A DNA stretch of 64,000 nucleotides from Chitinophaga ginsengisegetis (lineage in GTDB: Bacteria; Bacteroidota; Bacteroidia; Chitinophagales; Chitinophagaceae), in contig NZ_FUZZ01000003.1 of the NCBI RefSeq assembly GCF_900168065.1, positions 434,001 through 498,000 on the forward strand, in the 5' to 3' direction. Both the position numbers and the translations under genes were made by a program. Numbering within the stretch: the first letter of the stretch is position 1; every line of letters begins with the position of its first letter. Below the pieces are notes generated by a model. That model made no database searches and was not told where the DNA came from. It was given only the letters and a program-made list of their open reading frames with translations. Shown here piece by piece: positions 25,097-33,333 of this stretch.

Positions 25097-26050
25097 ATGA
25101 AAGTAACTGAACATATTGCCAAGGCCAAAGACACCCTGATTTCTTTTGAAATCCTCCCTCCGCTTAAAGGAAAGAGTATTGAGTCTATCTATGACCACCT
25201 GGATCCGCTGATGGAATTCAAGCCCGCATTTATCAATGTGACCTATCACCGCAGCGAGCATATGTTCAAGAAAAAGGCGGACGGATCCTTTGAAAAGGTG
25301 GAAATCCGTAAACGCCCCGGTACTGTAGGTATTTGTGCGGCCATTATGAACCATTACAACGTAGATGCGGTACCACACCTCATTTGCGGCGGTTTTAGCC
25401 GGGAAGAAACAGAAAATGCCCTGATAGACCTCAACTTCCTGGGTATCGACAATGTACTGGTTTTACGCGGAGATGCGCCCAAAAATGAAACTTTCTTTGA
25501 ACCCGACCCACATGGACACAGCTATGCTATTGAATTGCTGGACCAGGTGGCACATATGAACAACGGCGTTTACCTGGAAGACGATCTGCAAAGCGGCGTA
25601 AAAACCAATTTCTGTATCGGCGTAGCCGGTTACCCCGAAAAACACTTTGAAGCGCCCAATATGCAAACAGACCTGTCGCACCTGAAACGTAAGGTGGAAA
25701 ACGGGGCTGATTATATTGTTACACAAATGTTCTTCGACAACCAGAAGTTCTTCGACTTCGTAAACAAATGCCGTGAAATGGGTATTACCGTGCCTATCAT
25801 CCCGGGACTGAAGCCATTAACTTCCCGGAAGCAGATGACAATGCTGCCACGTATTTTCCATGTGGATCTCCCTACAGACCTCTCTACAGAAATCCTGAAA
25901 TGTAAAACAGACAAGGATGTGGAACTGGTAGGTACCGAGTGGCTCATTGCACAGTCGAAAGAACTGAAAGCCTTTGGTGTGCCGGTACTGCACTACTACA
26001 CGTTGGGTAAACCTAAGGTGGTGCGTCAGGCGGTGGAAGCCATTATGTAG
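25097..26050 (+). CDS. metF: 5,10-methylenetetrahydrofolate reductase
   Basis: MetF reduces methylene-tetrahydrofolate to methyl-tetrahydrofolate with FAD, feeding methionine synthesis. The 317-residue TIM-barrel protein shows FEILPPLKG near the N-terminus, VPHLICGGFSREE, NVLVLRGDAPK, CIGVAGYPEKH and YIVTQMFFDNQKF, all conserved MTHFR blocks. There is no methionine synthase gene in the window. The gene is flanked by its own promoter box and terminator, so it is probably monocistronic. Confidence 0.95.
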   Translation: MKVTEHIAKAKDTLISFEILPPLKGKSIESIYDHLDPLMEFKPAFINVTYHRSEHMFKKKADGSFEKVEIRKRPGTVGICAAIMNHYNVDAVPHLICGGFSREETENALIDLNFLGIDNVLVLRGDAPKNETFFEPDPHGHSYAIELLDQVAHMNNGVYLEDDLQSGVKTNFCIGVAGYPEKHFEAPNMQTDLSHLKRKVENGADYIVTQMFFDNQKFFDFVNKCREMGITVPIIPGLKPLTSRKQMTMLPRIFHVDLPTDLSTEILKCKTDKDVELVGTEWLIAQSKELKAFGVPVLHYYTLGKPKVVRQAVEAIM

Positions 26051-26076
26051 CTTATCCTAACTCCTTATAAAAGCAG

Positions 26077-26107
26077 AAGGGAAGGACAAAAGTCTTTCCC
26101 TTTTTTG
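26077..26107 (+). terminator. Intrinsic terminator of metF
   Basis: AAGGGAAGGAC-AAAA-GTCTTTCCCTT, one mismatch, followed by a T-run, about 27 bp after the metF stop codon. Confidence 0.9.
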
Positions 26108-26120
26108 CTGTCTTTCATAT

Positions 26121-26155
26121 AAAAAAAATGCCATCACGTAGATACGTAGTGGCAT
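26121..26155 (-). terminator. Second minus-oriented terminator-like hairpin between metF and the barrel genes
   Basis: ATGCCA...TGGCAT with an inner ACGTA/TACGT stem at 26128-26155. On the minus strand it is followed by eight T. It lies 115 bp beyond the terminator of the nearest minus-strand gene. Confidence 0.55.
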
Positions 26156-26160
26156 ATCCC

Positions 26161-26191
26161 TATAACTGTCACACTTTTAATTATAACTGTC
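26161..26191. repeat. Two direct copies of TATAACTGTC, 21 bp apart
   Basis: Identical 10-mers at 26161-26170 and 26182-26191. The spacing is two helical turns, as in paired activator sites, but no promoter is evident beside them. Confidence 0.6.
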
Positions 26192-26269
26192 CAATGATTG
26201 AAACCATCTTCCGATGGTATCTTTCGCTAATAAGACGCGGTAAAAAGGAATGACCCCTATCTCCTTTTA

Positions 26270-26306
26270 AAAAAAATAAAAAAGACTGCCGTGGGGGGCA
26301 GTCTTT
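26270..26306 (-). terminator. Intrinsic terminator of the last beta-barrel gene
   Basis: AAAGACTGCC-CCCCAC-GGCAGTCTTT on the minus strand followed by TTTATTTTTTT. Confidence 0.9.
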
Positions 26307-26332
26307 CTAAAAGTCATTATCCAACAACATTA

Positions 26333-27001
26333 TTATTTCCGGGGAAACAAATACCCGAAAGAAATACGGAAGCTACGATTCAGCTCTTCCGAATTTTCCC
26401 TGGTGCTTACATTTATGAAGCCAGAAGAATACCCTGCAGTGAGTATAAATCCTTCGTTAAACTCATAGCCCAACAGGAAATTTGCTGAAACGTCTACCGG
26501 GTTGGCGTGTATTTCATTAGCGTTTCCGGGAACAGTTTCATCACCATCAAACTTTACCTTCTTTGTTTCTTCTTTAGTACCTTCCCTGATATAAGTGGCT
26601 TTCCCGCCAATGCCACAGGACAGGCCGGGACCAAAGCCGGCTACTACTTTACCCTGCCCCAATCTTTGCTTAAACAGAAAGTTAACCGGTAATTCCAGGT
26701 AGTTATATCTGAACTTGGCGATATAGTAATAGTTGCCGGTTGACTGCTCCGGGCGCGTTCTGTAACCAGCAACGCTGTAATACAGCGCCGGCTGTATCGA
26801 AAACCATTTCGCCAGGGGGATATCTGCTAAAATGCCTGCATGAAAAGCAGGCAACATGAACTCATTACGGTCCGGAACATCAGCAGGGTCGGTTAACTTC
26901 ATACTGGCGCCGGTAAAGCCGGCCTTTAGTCCAAATCTAACTTGTGCGGTTGCCATCTGAACAACCAGCAGGGCTACAACAATCAGAATATTTTTTTTCA
27001 T
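26333..27001 (-). CDS. Outer-membrane beta-barrel protein (PF13568 type), copy 4 of a tandem set
   Basis: This 222-residue protein has a signal peptide (MKKNILIVVALLVVQMATAQ). An eight-stranded small-barrel pattern follows: VRFGLKAGFTGASMKL, FHAGILADIPLAKWFSIQPALYY, YNYLELPVNFLFK, VVAGFGPGLSCGIGGKA and a C-terminal strand ending ISFGYLFPRK. This is the porin-family/OMP_b-brl_2 signature seen widely in Bacteroidota; no transport function is established. It is the last of four related genes in the same orientation and is 57 bp from the preceding one with no terminator between, so those two may be cotranscribed. Confidence 0.88.
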   Translation of the reverse strand: MKKNILIVVALLVVQMATAQVRFGLKAGFTGASMKLTDPADVPDRNEFMLPAFHAGILADIPLAKWFSIQPALYYSVAGYRTRPEQSTGNYYYIAKFRYNYLELPVNFLFKQRLGQGKVVAGFGPGLSCGIGGKATYIREGTKEETKKVKFDGDETVPGNANEIHANPVDVSANFLLGYEFNEGFILTAGYSSGFINVSTRENSEELNRSFRISFGYLFPRK

Positions 27002-27058
27002 GTACGTTTAAGTATAAATCCGTCCCCTGTTAACAAAAACCATTCCTCATAAAAACAA

Positions 27059-27745
27059 TTACCAGTCTTCCCGGTCAAAGAAGAAACCGAGGCTTACGCC
27101 CCAATACCTGTTTTTATAATTGTTCTCCTGTGATTGATCAATATCTACCATTCCGTAGCCATATTGGGCACTTAAGGAAAGACAGCAGTTCAGCTCCAAC
27201 CCGGCTATAAAATTAAGACCTGCATCCCAGCGTTGCAGGGTCATGTTGGTACCAAAAATATTGGGAGATGCTTTAAAATCCACCCGCTTGGATCCCGATT
27301 GAACCAGTTTATTGTCGCTGTAAGCAGATACGCTGTAATCCCCGCGCATACAATAAGCTGCATAGGGACCAGCACCTACCAGCAGTTTGCCAAAGCCTAC
27401 CGGCACTTTGTATACCAGGTGAACCGGCAGTTCCAGGTATTGCAGTTTCAGCTTTGTTACTCCCGATGTAAACAAATTAACAGGGTGGGATACTGCGTAA
27501 TCCAGCCCTGCACCTTTTTCTACGTAACTGACGCCTGGCTGCAGGTAACCATTTTTAAACAGGGGTATGTTCGTATAGATGCCCGCCTGCCAGCTATCTA
27601 TTTTTTGGGTGCCCGGCGCATATCCATTCCCGGACGACTCCAGCCCGGTATTGATATAGCCGCCACGAATACCCAAACTTACCTGTGCATGTGAGGTAAC
27701 TGTAACAAAAAAAAGTGTTACAAAAAGAGGAGTAAAAATTTTCAT
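27059..27745 (-). CDS. Outer-membrane beta-barrel protein, copy 3 of a tandem set
   Basis: The 228-residue product has a signal peptide ending in TSHAQ and the same strand plan as its neighbours: VSLGIRGGYINTGL, WQAGIYTNIPLFKNGYLQPGVSY, LQYLELPVHLVYKVPVG, LLVGAGPYAAYCMRGD, LNFIAGLEL and a final WGVSLGFFF strand. It is the most divergent of the four in the periplasmic turns. It has two adjacent Cys (LNCCLSL), unusual for an outer-membrane barrel. Function unknown beyond barrel fold. Confidence 0.87.
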   Translation of the reverse strand: MKIFTPLFVTLFFVTVTSHAQVSLGIRGGYINTGLESSGNGYAPGTQKIDSWQAGIYTNIPLFKNGYLQPGVSYVEKGAGLDYAVSHPVNLFTSGVTKLKLQYLELPVHLVYKVPVGFGKLLVGAGPYAAYCMRGDYSVSAYSDNKLVQSGSKRVDFKASPNIFGTNMTLQRWDAGLNFIAGLELNCCLSLSAQYGYGMVDIDQSQENNYKNRYWGVSLGFFFDREDW

Positions 27746-27857
27746 CAGTGGTTCGGTAATAAAAGGATTAAGAATATCACAGTGACATCATTTTGGGGGA
27801 AAAGTCTTAATGCTCAGTCGGTTATTGTACGCGAAATTAAACAAAGGTTTTCATAAA

Positions 27858-27889
27858 AATAAAAAACCACCCGAAATTAGCGGGTGGTT
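27858..27889 (-). terminator. Terminator after barrel copy 2
   Basis: AACCACCCG-CTAATTT-CGGGTGGTT on the minus strand, then TTTTATTTTT. Confidence 0.9.
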
Positions 27890-27914
27890 AATAAAAAGTT
27901 CATGCGGAGCATAG

Positions 27915-28535
27915 TTATCTGCCTCCAAACTTATAGCCAACAGATACGCCGAAGGACGTATTTTTAAAGCTACGGTCATTATCTGTGTTATCTGCCGTAT
28001 TTATCAGACCCAGGTCGGTATTCAGACCGAAATACAGTCCTACAGGCAATTCATAACCTACATTGATACCCAAACCGGCATCAAATCTTTTTTGTTTCAG
28101 CACGGTGGCTTCATCATCATACACATCTAAGTCGCCAAATCCGGTATCCTTGATCTTTCCGCCCAAACCATAAGCTAAATAAGGTCCTGCAGATAATACC
28201 AGCCTGCCGGTACCTACTTCTGGTTTAAACATAAAGTGAACGGGCAACTCCAGATAAGACAAAGTCGTTTTCACATCAGTATCCTTGTCTTTACCCCCTT
28301 TACCGGAATAAAGTAATCCTGTTCCGATATAGAATTCATCTGCCAGCGGAATGTCTACTGTAACCCCGGCCCTTATACCGGTAAGAATAGAACTGGTTTT
28401 CTTTCCACTGTTTAGAACAGCATTTTTTGCAGTCATGCTGGAAAACTGAGGCCCTGCAACAATACCCCATTTAGCCTGGCCAAAAGAAAGGCTGGCTACC
28501 AATAATGCGGCTGCAGATAATAATACCTTTTTCAT
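27915..28535 (-). CDS. Outer-membrane beta-barrel protein, copy 2 of a tandem set
   Basis: The 206-residue protein has a signal peptide (MKKVLLSAAALLVASLSFGQ) and the family strands KWGIVAGPQFSSM, IRAGVTVDIPLADEFYIGTGLLY, LSYLELPVHFMFKPEVG, LVLSAGPYLAYGLGGK, LGINVGYELPVGLYFG and the last strand SFGVSVGYKFGGR. It is the shortest of the four. It is flanked by terminators on both sides and so is probably expressed independently. Confidence 0.88.
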   Translation of the reverse strand: MKKVLLSAAALLVASLSFGQAKWGIVAGPQFSSMTAKNAVLNSGKKTSSILTGIRAGVTVDIPLADEFYIGTGLLYSGKGGKDKDTDVKTTLSYLELPVHFMFKPEVGTGRLVLSAGPYLAYGLGGKIKDTGFGDLDVYDDEATVLKQKRFDAGLGINVGYELPVGLYFGLNTDLGLINTADNTDNDRSFKNTSFGVSVGYKFGGR

Positions 28536-28556
28536 GTGTGATGTAATTTGAATGAT

Positions 28557-28591
28557 TAAAAAAAGCGATACCCACAGGTCAGGTATCGCTT
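28557..28591 (-). terminator. Terminator after barrel copy 1
   Basis: AAGCGATACC pairs perfectly with GGTATCGCTT around a 9-nt loop; a T-run follows on the minus strand. Confidence 0.9.
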
Positions 28592-28683
28592 CCCTAATTT
28601 TTTGATTGCCAACTAATGAATGAACCTGTTTTTTGCTTGCTTGCTGTTATTACAATTTAATTCCGTAATTGTTTGTTAACCGG

Positions 28684-29385
28684 TTATTTTCCACCAAACA
28701 AATAACCTACAGAAACACTGAATACACGGTTTTTACCCTTGTCATCTGTGCTGTTGTCCTGACCGGAATTCACTTTGGCAAAACCAATACCATACTGGGC
28801 AGAGACCAGAAAATTGCTAAGTTCCGCACCAATCTGTACGTTACCACCCCAGTCGAAACGTTTCATTTTATTGTATGCTGTGTTTGGATCGTTATTAAAC
28901 GGGGTATCATCATCCCATTTAATACTTTCTGAACCACTGCCATGTACTCCGGCAATAGTGGTTTCATACTTTTGCTTACCGGCAACACCAAATGCAAAGT
29001 AAGGACCAACACCAGCAAAGAGACTTGAACTTTCACCGATTGGCAACTTAGCCACGAAGTTCAGAGGAATCTCAATGTAGGATGGATTTACGGTGTACTT
29101 TGCATATGGATTAGTGGTGGAATTGTTCTTGTCCCCGGTTTCAAGCTTGGTACCCTTGGTTGTATAAAATACACCGGGCTGAAACGACAAAATCTTCGGA
29201 ACTAACGGTAAATCTGCAATGGCTCCCACATTAAAACCGGATAATGAACGACTGTCTTTTGTATTTCCGGAGTTATCGTAAGTAATGTTGGAGAGGTTCC
29301 AGCCAGCCTTAATCCCAACTCTCGCCTGAGACATCGCTGCAACTGAAATCGTTAATGCGGCGAATGATAATAACATCTTCTTCAT
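28684..29385 (-). CDS. Outer-membrane beta-barrel protein, copy 1 of a tandem set
   Basis: The start ATG at 29385 (MKKMLLSFAAL) is chosen over one 12 codons upstream because it begins a clean signal peptide ending AAMSQ. The resulting 233-residue protein has the strands RVGIKAGWNLSNI, FNVGAIADLPLVPKILSFQPGVFY, PSYIEIPLNFVAKLPIG, LFAGVGPYFAFGVAGK and ends VFSVSVGYLFGGK. It is closest in termini to copy 2. Four neighbouring homologues imply local duplication followed by divergence of loops. Confidence 0.88.
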   Translation of the reverse strand: MKKMLLSFAALTISVAAMSQARVGIKAGWNLSNITYDNSGNTKDSRSLSGFNVGAIADLPLVPKILSFQPGVFYTTKGTKLETGDKNNSTTNPYAKYTVNPSYIEIPLNFVAKLPIGESSSLFAGVGPYFAFGVAGKQKYETTIAGVHGSGSESIKWDDDTPFNNDPNTAYNKMKRFDWGGNVQIGAELSNFLVSAQYGIGFAKVNSGQDNSTDDKGKNRVFSVSVGYLFGGK

Positions 29386-29510
29386 GATCTTTGGTTTTAT
29401 GGTCCGGTACCACAAAGCCAAAGACTATGCCAAAGGAATGTTAAAATCTATCAACTATTTGATTTTCAATATATATCGAGGCGCATATTCTACGTTCTAC
29501 ACCCCTGTTT

Positions 29511-30917
29511 CTACAACTTAGCCGCAGCGTCTTTTGGGGTAACCCGGTCCAGAAACTCCTGTAATTGCTCCACTCCCAGTCTTTTTGCCACAATTTTTTT
29601 CTTTTCATCCAGTAAATAAACCATGGGGGTGCTGTAAACATCGTACAACCTGCGGTAATTCGTTTCACCTTGTGGATCTGAGCCGTGTATCCATCCATTC
29701 AGATGATGTTCGTGAATGAATTGCAGCCATTCCTCACGGGTACCTTCCGTTTTAATGCCGATCATAGCCACTCCTTTCCTCTTCCAGCTTGCATTCCAGG
29801 CAGAATCCAAACGGGGGATCTCTGTTTTACAGTGTCCGCAGGTGGGGTCCCAAAAAACAAGCACTGTGAATTTCGCGGGAGTTTTATACAGGGAAAGCGA
29901 CCTGGCGGCGGTATCTTTATACTGCAGCGGAGCGGCCTGGCGGCCAATCAGGTTAGGCGCCATCGTATATGCCCTGTCTACAATTTTATTGAGTTGTTCG
30001 TCATTCAGCCAGAACGCTTCCCCGGGAACGTAATATTTTTCCACAAGGTGTACAAAAACTGCATCCATACCCATATAAGGCGAGCTCTCGTAATTATAGG
30101 TAAGCCACCACAACACAAACTTGAAAACCTCTTTGCTTTTGCGGGTACGGGCAATCATAGCATCGCAGTCCACAATAATAGAATCGGGATGTACCGGTAC
30201 AAGTTGGGTAAAATATTTCTTCAGTTTCCCTTCCAGGACAGGCGTTCTTACCAGGCGATCGCTTGCAAGATCAACCTCATCCCAGTAATGATCTTTAAAA
30301 TAATGATAGGCAAATAAAGAATCTGCTCCTGCCGGTGGTGGCGGTACTACCGGTTCTTTCATGGCCAGGAAGATGGTGCTGAGAATATTGCCGGGATGTT
30401 GGGCAATAAAGCCTGTCCTGAATTCCTGGATTTTCTTTCCAAGTTCCTGTTGCAAGGGCTGTACCTTGGCAGAATCTGCGGCTGTGCGGGCCGTTTGCAG
30501 CTGTTGCTGGATACTGCGGCTCAATGTTTCCTGCTGGAAAAGAAATTTATTGTAGGCCAGGAACCCATCGTTATCGGGGCTGCCTTTGTATACCGTTTTA
30601 TTAACAAGATCGCTGGTGTCGATGGCTACGCTGAAAACCTGTTGCTTATCTATCAGGGTTTCAATATACTGCTGTTTACCGGGCAGTACCAGCAGGTAAA
30701 TGCCTGGCAGCAGTTTTTCTTTGCCTTTCAGTACCACTTCTCCCGCAGGACTTACTTCTGCAGAGTCGGCCAGGTAGGTGGATCTGCCCATGTAATGAGC
30801 CAGGAAAAACTTCCCGCCGGTAAAGTTTTTCAGCTTTACAGAAATCTGGTAACCCTGCGCCTGCAGGCTGAATTGCACCAGGAGGGCCGCTATCAGTAAT
30901 GAAAAAAGTTTACGCAT
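29511..30917 (-). CDS. TlpA-like thiol-disulfide protein with DUF4369 and DUF5106-like domains
   Basis: The ATG at 30917 gives an N-terminal signal peptide (MRKLFSLLIAALLVQFSLQAQ). Next come a DUF4369-like beta domain (YQISVKLKNFTGGKFFLAHY), a helical DUF5106-like middle region (AYHYFKDHYWDEVDLASDRL) and a C-terminal thioredoxin fold with the active site FWDPTCGHCKTEIPRL near residue 365. Such periplasmic proteins reduce or exchange disulfides; in Bacteroidota many copies exist and partners are mostly unknown. The track start upstream is a TTG and is not needed. It is divergent from rlmD. Confidence 0.87.
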   Translation of the reverse strand: MRKLFSLLIAALLVQFSLQAQGYQISVKLKNFTGGKFFLAHYMGRSTYLADSAEVSPAGEVVLKGKEKLLPGIYLLVLPGKQQYIETLIDKQQVFSVAIDTSDLVNKTVYKGSPDNDGFLAYNKFLFQQETLSRSIQQQLQTARTAADSAKVQPLQQELGKKIQEFRTGFIAQHPGNILSTIFLAMKEPVVPPPPAGADSLFAYHYFKDHYWDEVDLASDRLVRTPVLEGKLKKYFTQLVPVHPDSIIVDCDAMIARTRKSKEVFKFVLWWLTYNYESSPYMGMDAVFVHLVEKYYVPGEAFWLNDEQLNKIVDRAYTMAPNLIGRQAAPLQYKDTAARSLSLYKTPAKFTVLVFWDPTCGHCKTEIPRLDSAWNASWKRKGVAMIGIKTEGTREEWLQFIHEHHLNGWIHGSDPQGETNYRRLYDVYSTPMVYLLDEKKKIVAKRLGVEQLQEFLDRVTPKDAAAKL

Positions 30918-30983
30918 AATATTTGAAAGCAATATGTAAATGTAAGCGGAAAAAAGTGAAAAAGGAAAGAGGTGTGCTGAGTG

Positions 30984-31001
30984 GTAATTCGTATGAATTA
31001 C
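30984..31001. promoter_or_regulatory. Inverted repeat in the divergent tlpA-like/rlmD region
   Basis: GTAATTC-GTAT-GAATTAC is a perfect 7-bp inverted repeat about 25 bp upstream of the rlmD -7 box. Confidence 0.4.
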
Positions 31002-31024
31002 GATGCAGGATTCAGCATTTCAAT

Positions 31025-31032
31025 TACCTTTG
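31025..31032 (+). promoter_or_regulatory. -7 box TACCTTTG of rlmD
   Basis: Perfect TAnnTTTG match only 5 nt before the GTG start codon at 31038, implying a leaderless message. Confidence 0.65.
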
Positions 31033-31037
31033 CAGCC

Positions 31038-32453
31038 GTGAGGAAAAAAAACGTTGTTTTAGAAAATGTACCGGTTACTGCTTATGCGGCAGAAGGTAAA
31101 GCCCTGGCCCGTCATGACGGGAAAGTGATATTTATTGAAGGCGGAGTAGTGCCTGGCGATGTGGTGGATGTTCGTCTTGGTAAAAACAAAAAAGACTGGG
31201 CAGAAGGGAAAGTGGTTCACTTTCACAGCTATTCGGATAAAAGAGTAACTCCTTTTTGCCAGCACTTTGGCACCTGCGGGGGATGCAAATGGCAAATGCT
31301 GCCTTATGCCCTGCAGCTGGAGTACAAACAACAACAGGTGGCCGACCACCTGCAACGCATTGGAAAGTTGGCGCTGCCGCCAATGGAACCGATCCTGGGC
31401 AGCGCTCATACTGAACATTACCGCAATAAACTGGAGTTTACCTTCAGCAACAAGGCATATCTTACTAATGAAGAGATCAGGGCCAATGATGGCGAAATAC
31501 CTGTAAGACCCGCGCTGGGCTTCCATGTACCAAAGCTGTTCGATAAAGTACTGAATATAGATACCTGCTACCTGATGCAGGAGCCCGTAAACCTGATCCG
31601 CAACACCATCCGTGAATATGCAGTTTCCCACGATCTCACATTTTATGATATCCGTGCACAACAGGGATGGCTGCGTAACCTGGTGATCCGCCTTTGTACT
31701 ACCGGGGAAATTATGGTAAACCTGGTGATCCATCATGAAGACAAGCCCAACAGGATTGCCCTGCTGGATCATTTGCTGAAAACGGTGCCGGCCATTACCA
31801 CAGTGCTGTATACCATTAATCCGAAAGGAAACGATACCATCTTCGACCTGGAACCGAAGATTTATTTTGGTAAAGGATATGCAGAAGAAAAACTGGAGGA
31901 TTTTGTTTTTAAGATAGGTCCCAAGTCATTTTTCCAGACGAATACTTACCAGGGAGAAGTATTGTACAAGGTAACAAGGGATTTTGCAGGATTAACCGGA
32001 TCCGAGATCGTATATGACCTATATTGCGGTACCGGCAGCATCGGCATCTTTGTTTCGCGCAATGCCCGCAAAGTGGTGGGTATTGAGCTGATAAAGGAAG
32101 CCATAGATGATGCAAAGGAAAATGCCGCCCGTAATAATGTGGATAATGCCACCTTTTTTGCAGGCGATGTAGTGGATATTTGTAATAATGAGTTTTTTGC
32201 ACAACATGGTCAGCCGGATGTGATCATTACTGATCCCCCACGGGCAGGCATGCACGAAAAACTGGTGAATAAACTGCTGGAGATCGGCGCCCCCAGGATT
32301 GTATATGTTAGTTGTAACCCCGCTACACAGGCCAGGGATCTGGCTTTGCTGGATTCGCTCTATACAGTGGAAAAGGTACAGCCGGTAGATATGTTCCCGC
32401 ACACCCATCACATCGAAAATGTGGTGTTGTTGAAAAAAAGAGATAATAACTAG
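31038..32453 (+). CDS. rlmD: 23S rRNA (uracil-C5)-methyltransferase, RlmD/RumA family
   Basis: This SAM-dependent enzyme methylates a uracil in 23S rRNA (U1939 in E. coli). It has an N-terminal TRAM domain (ARHDGKVIFIEGGVVPGD), an Fe-S Cys cluster C-x5-C-x2-C in CQHFGTCGGCKW, a fourth Cys in IDTCYLMQ, the SAM site YDLYCGTGSIGIF, DPPRAGMH, and the catalytic Cys in YVSCNPATQARDL. The GTG at 31038 is chosen because a -7 box precedes it directly and family N-termini begin at this point. TrmA/RlmC-type paralogues are possible but the Fe-S motif favours RlmD. Confidence 0.92.
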   Translation: MRKKNVVLENVPVTAYAAEGKALARHDGKVIFIEGGVVPGDVVDVRLGKNKKDWAEGKVVHFHSYSDKRVTPFCQHFGTCGGCKWQMLPYALQLEYKQQQVADHLQRIGKLALPPMEPILGSAHTEHYRNKLEFTFSNKAYLTNEEIRANDGEIPVRPALGFHVPKLFDKVLNIDTCYLMQEPVNLIRNTIREYAVSHDLTFYDIRAQQGWLRNLVIRLCTTGEIMVNLVIHHEDKPNRIALLDHLLKTVPAITTVLYTINPKGNDTIFDLEPKIYFGKGYAEEKLEDFVFKIGPKSFFQTNTYQGEVLYKVTRDFAGLTGSEIVYDLYCGTGSIGIFVSRNARKVVGIELIKEAIDDAKENAARNNVDNATFFAGDVVDICNNEFFAQHGQPDVIITDPPRAGMHEKLVNKLLEIGAPRIVYVSCNPATQARDLALLDSLYTVEKVQPVDMFPHTHHIENVVLLKKRDNN

Positions 32454-32458
32454 CAACA

Positions 32459-33286
32459 ATGAACGAGTACAGGCCCGGAAAATTTCAGTACCTGCCGATG
32501 GTGATCAAAAATCTGATGATCATTAATGGTTTGGTTTGGTTAGTGCAGGTTACGCTGCTGAGCAAATTTGATTATGATCTGAGTCGTTTGTTTGCCCTCC
32601 ACTACTGGGGCTCCGAACTATTCAAACCACATCAGTTCATTACGCATCTGTTCCTGCACGATCCGAAGAACATATTGCATGTGCTCTTCAATATGTTTAC
32701 CCTGTGGATGTTTGGCGCTACCCTGGAAAACCTTTGGGGCCCCAAGCGTTTCCTCATTTTTTATATAATATGCGGTTTGGGCGCAGCCCTGTGTCACATG
32801 GGCGTACTCACTTATGAAAATGTGAGCCTTAACCGGTATGCCGCGCAATTCCTGAATGATCCCAGTTTCTCCAATTTTGTGGCGCTGGATAATAAGTTCG
32901 ACATCGGCAACCTGGCCAACTTTAACATGGAAAGCCTGAAAAGTGCATTGGCGGCCCGCGATCCTGCGGCTATGGAAATGGCAAGCCTTTATGTTAAAAA
33001 CTACGTTAACTATTACCGGAATGGCGCCACACTGGGCGCATCCGGTGCAGTATATGGCATCCTGTTCGCATTTGGGTACCTGTTCCCCAACCGGTACCTG
33101 TACTTCTTTGCGATGATCCCCATCAGGGCCAAATTTGTGGTAGGCTTCATGATCCTGGGGGAACTGTATTCCGGTATCCAGAATTCTGCGGGCGATAATG
33201 TGGCCCACTTTGCCCATCTCGGCGGCGCACTCTTTGCTTACCTGCTGCTGAGAGGATGGAGTAAGAAGAGAACAGATTTTTATTAA
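32459..33286 (+). CDS. Rhomboid-family intramembrane serine protease (active-site residues intact)
   Basis: Rhomboids cut substrate proteins within the membrane. The 275-residue protein keeps the catalytic dyad: Ser195 in TLGASGAVYG and His253 in HFAHLGGALFA. It also keeps the oxyanion-site His74/Asn78 in HVLFNMFTLW and the L1-loop-like LWGPKRFLIFYI. A long insertion (about residues 120-188), with charged and soluble character, lies between the third and fourth membrane segments and is unusual compared with GlpG. It starts 5 bp after the rlmD stop and is followed 47 bp later by a second rhomboid-fold gene. Confidence 0.92.
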   Translation: MNEYRPGKFQYLPMVIKNLMIINGLVWLVQVTLLSKFDYDLSRLFALHYWGSELFKPHQFITHLFLHDPKNILHVLFNMFTLWMFGATLENLWGPKRFLIFYIICGLGAALCHMGVLTYENVSLNRYAAQFLNDPSFSNFVALDNKFDIGNLANFNMESLKSALAARDPAAMEMASLYVKNYVNYYRNGATLGASGAVYGILFAFGYLFPNRYLYFFAMIPIRAKFVVGFMILGELYSGIQNSAGDNVAHFAHLGGALFAYLLLRGWSKKRTDFY

Positions 33287-33333
33287 GACAACTGTATTAT
33301 TGACGTATTTTTGTATTGAAAAATATTTGTACC

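Noticed and set aside
31059..31772. 237-residue minus-strand open frame
   Set aside because: Shadow of rlmD, whose catalytic and Fe-S motifs are complete on the plus strand.
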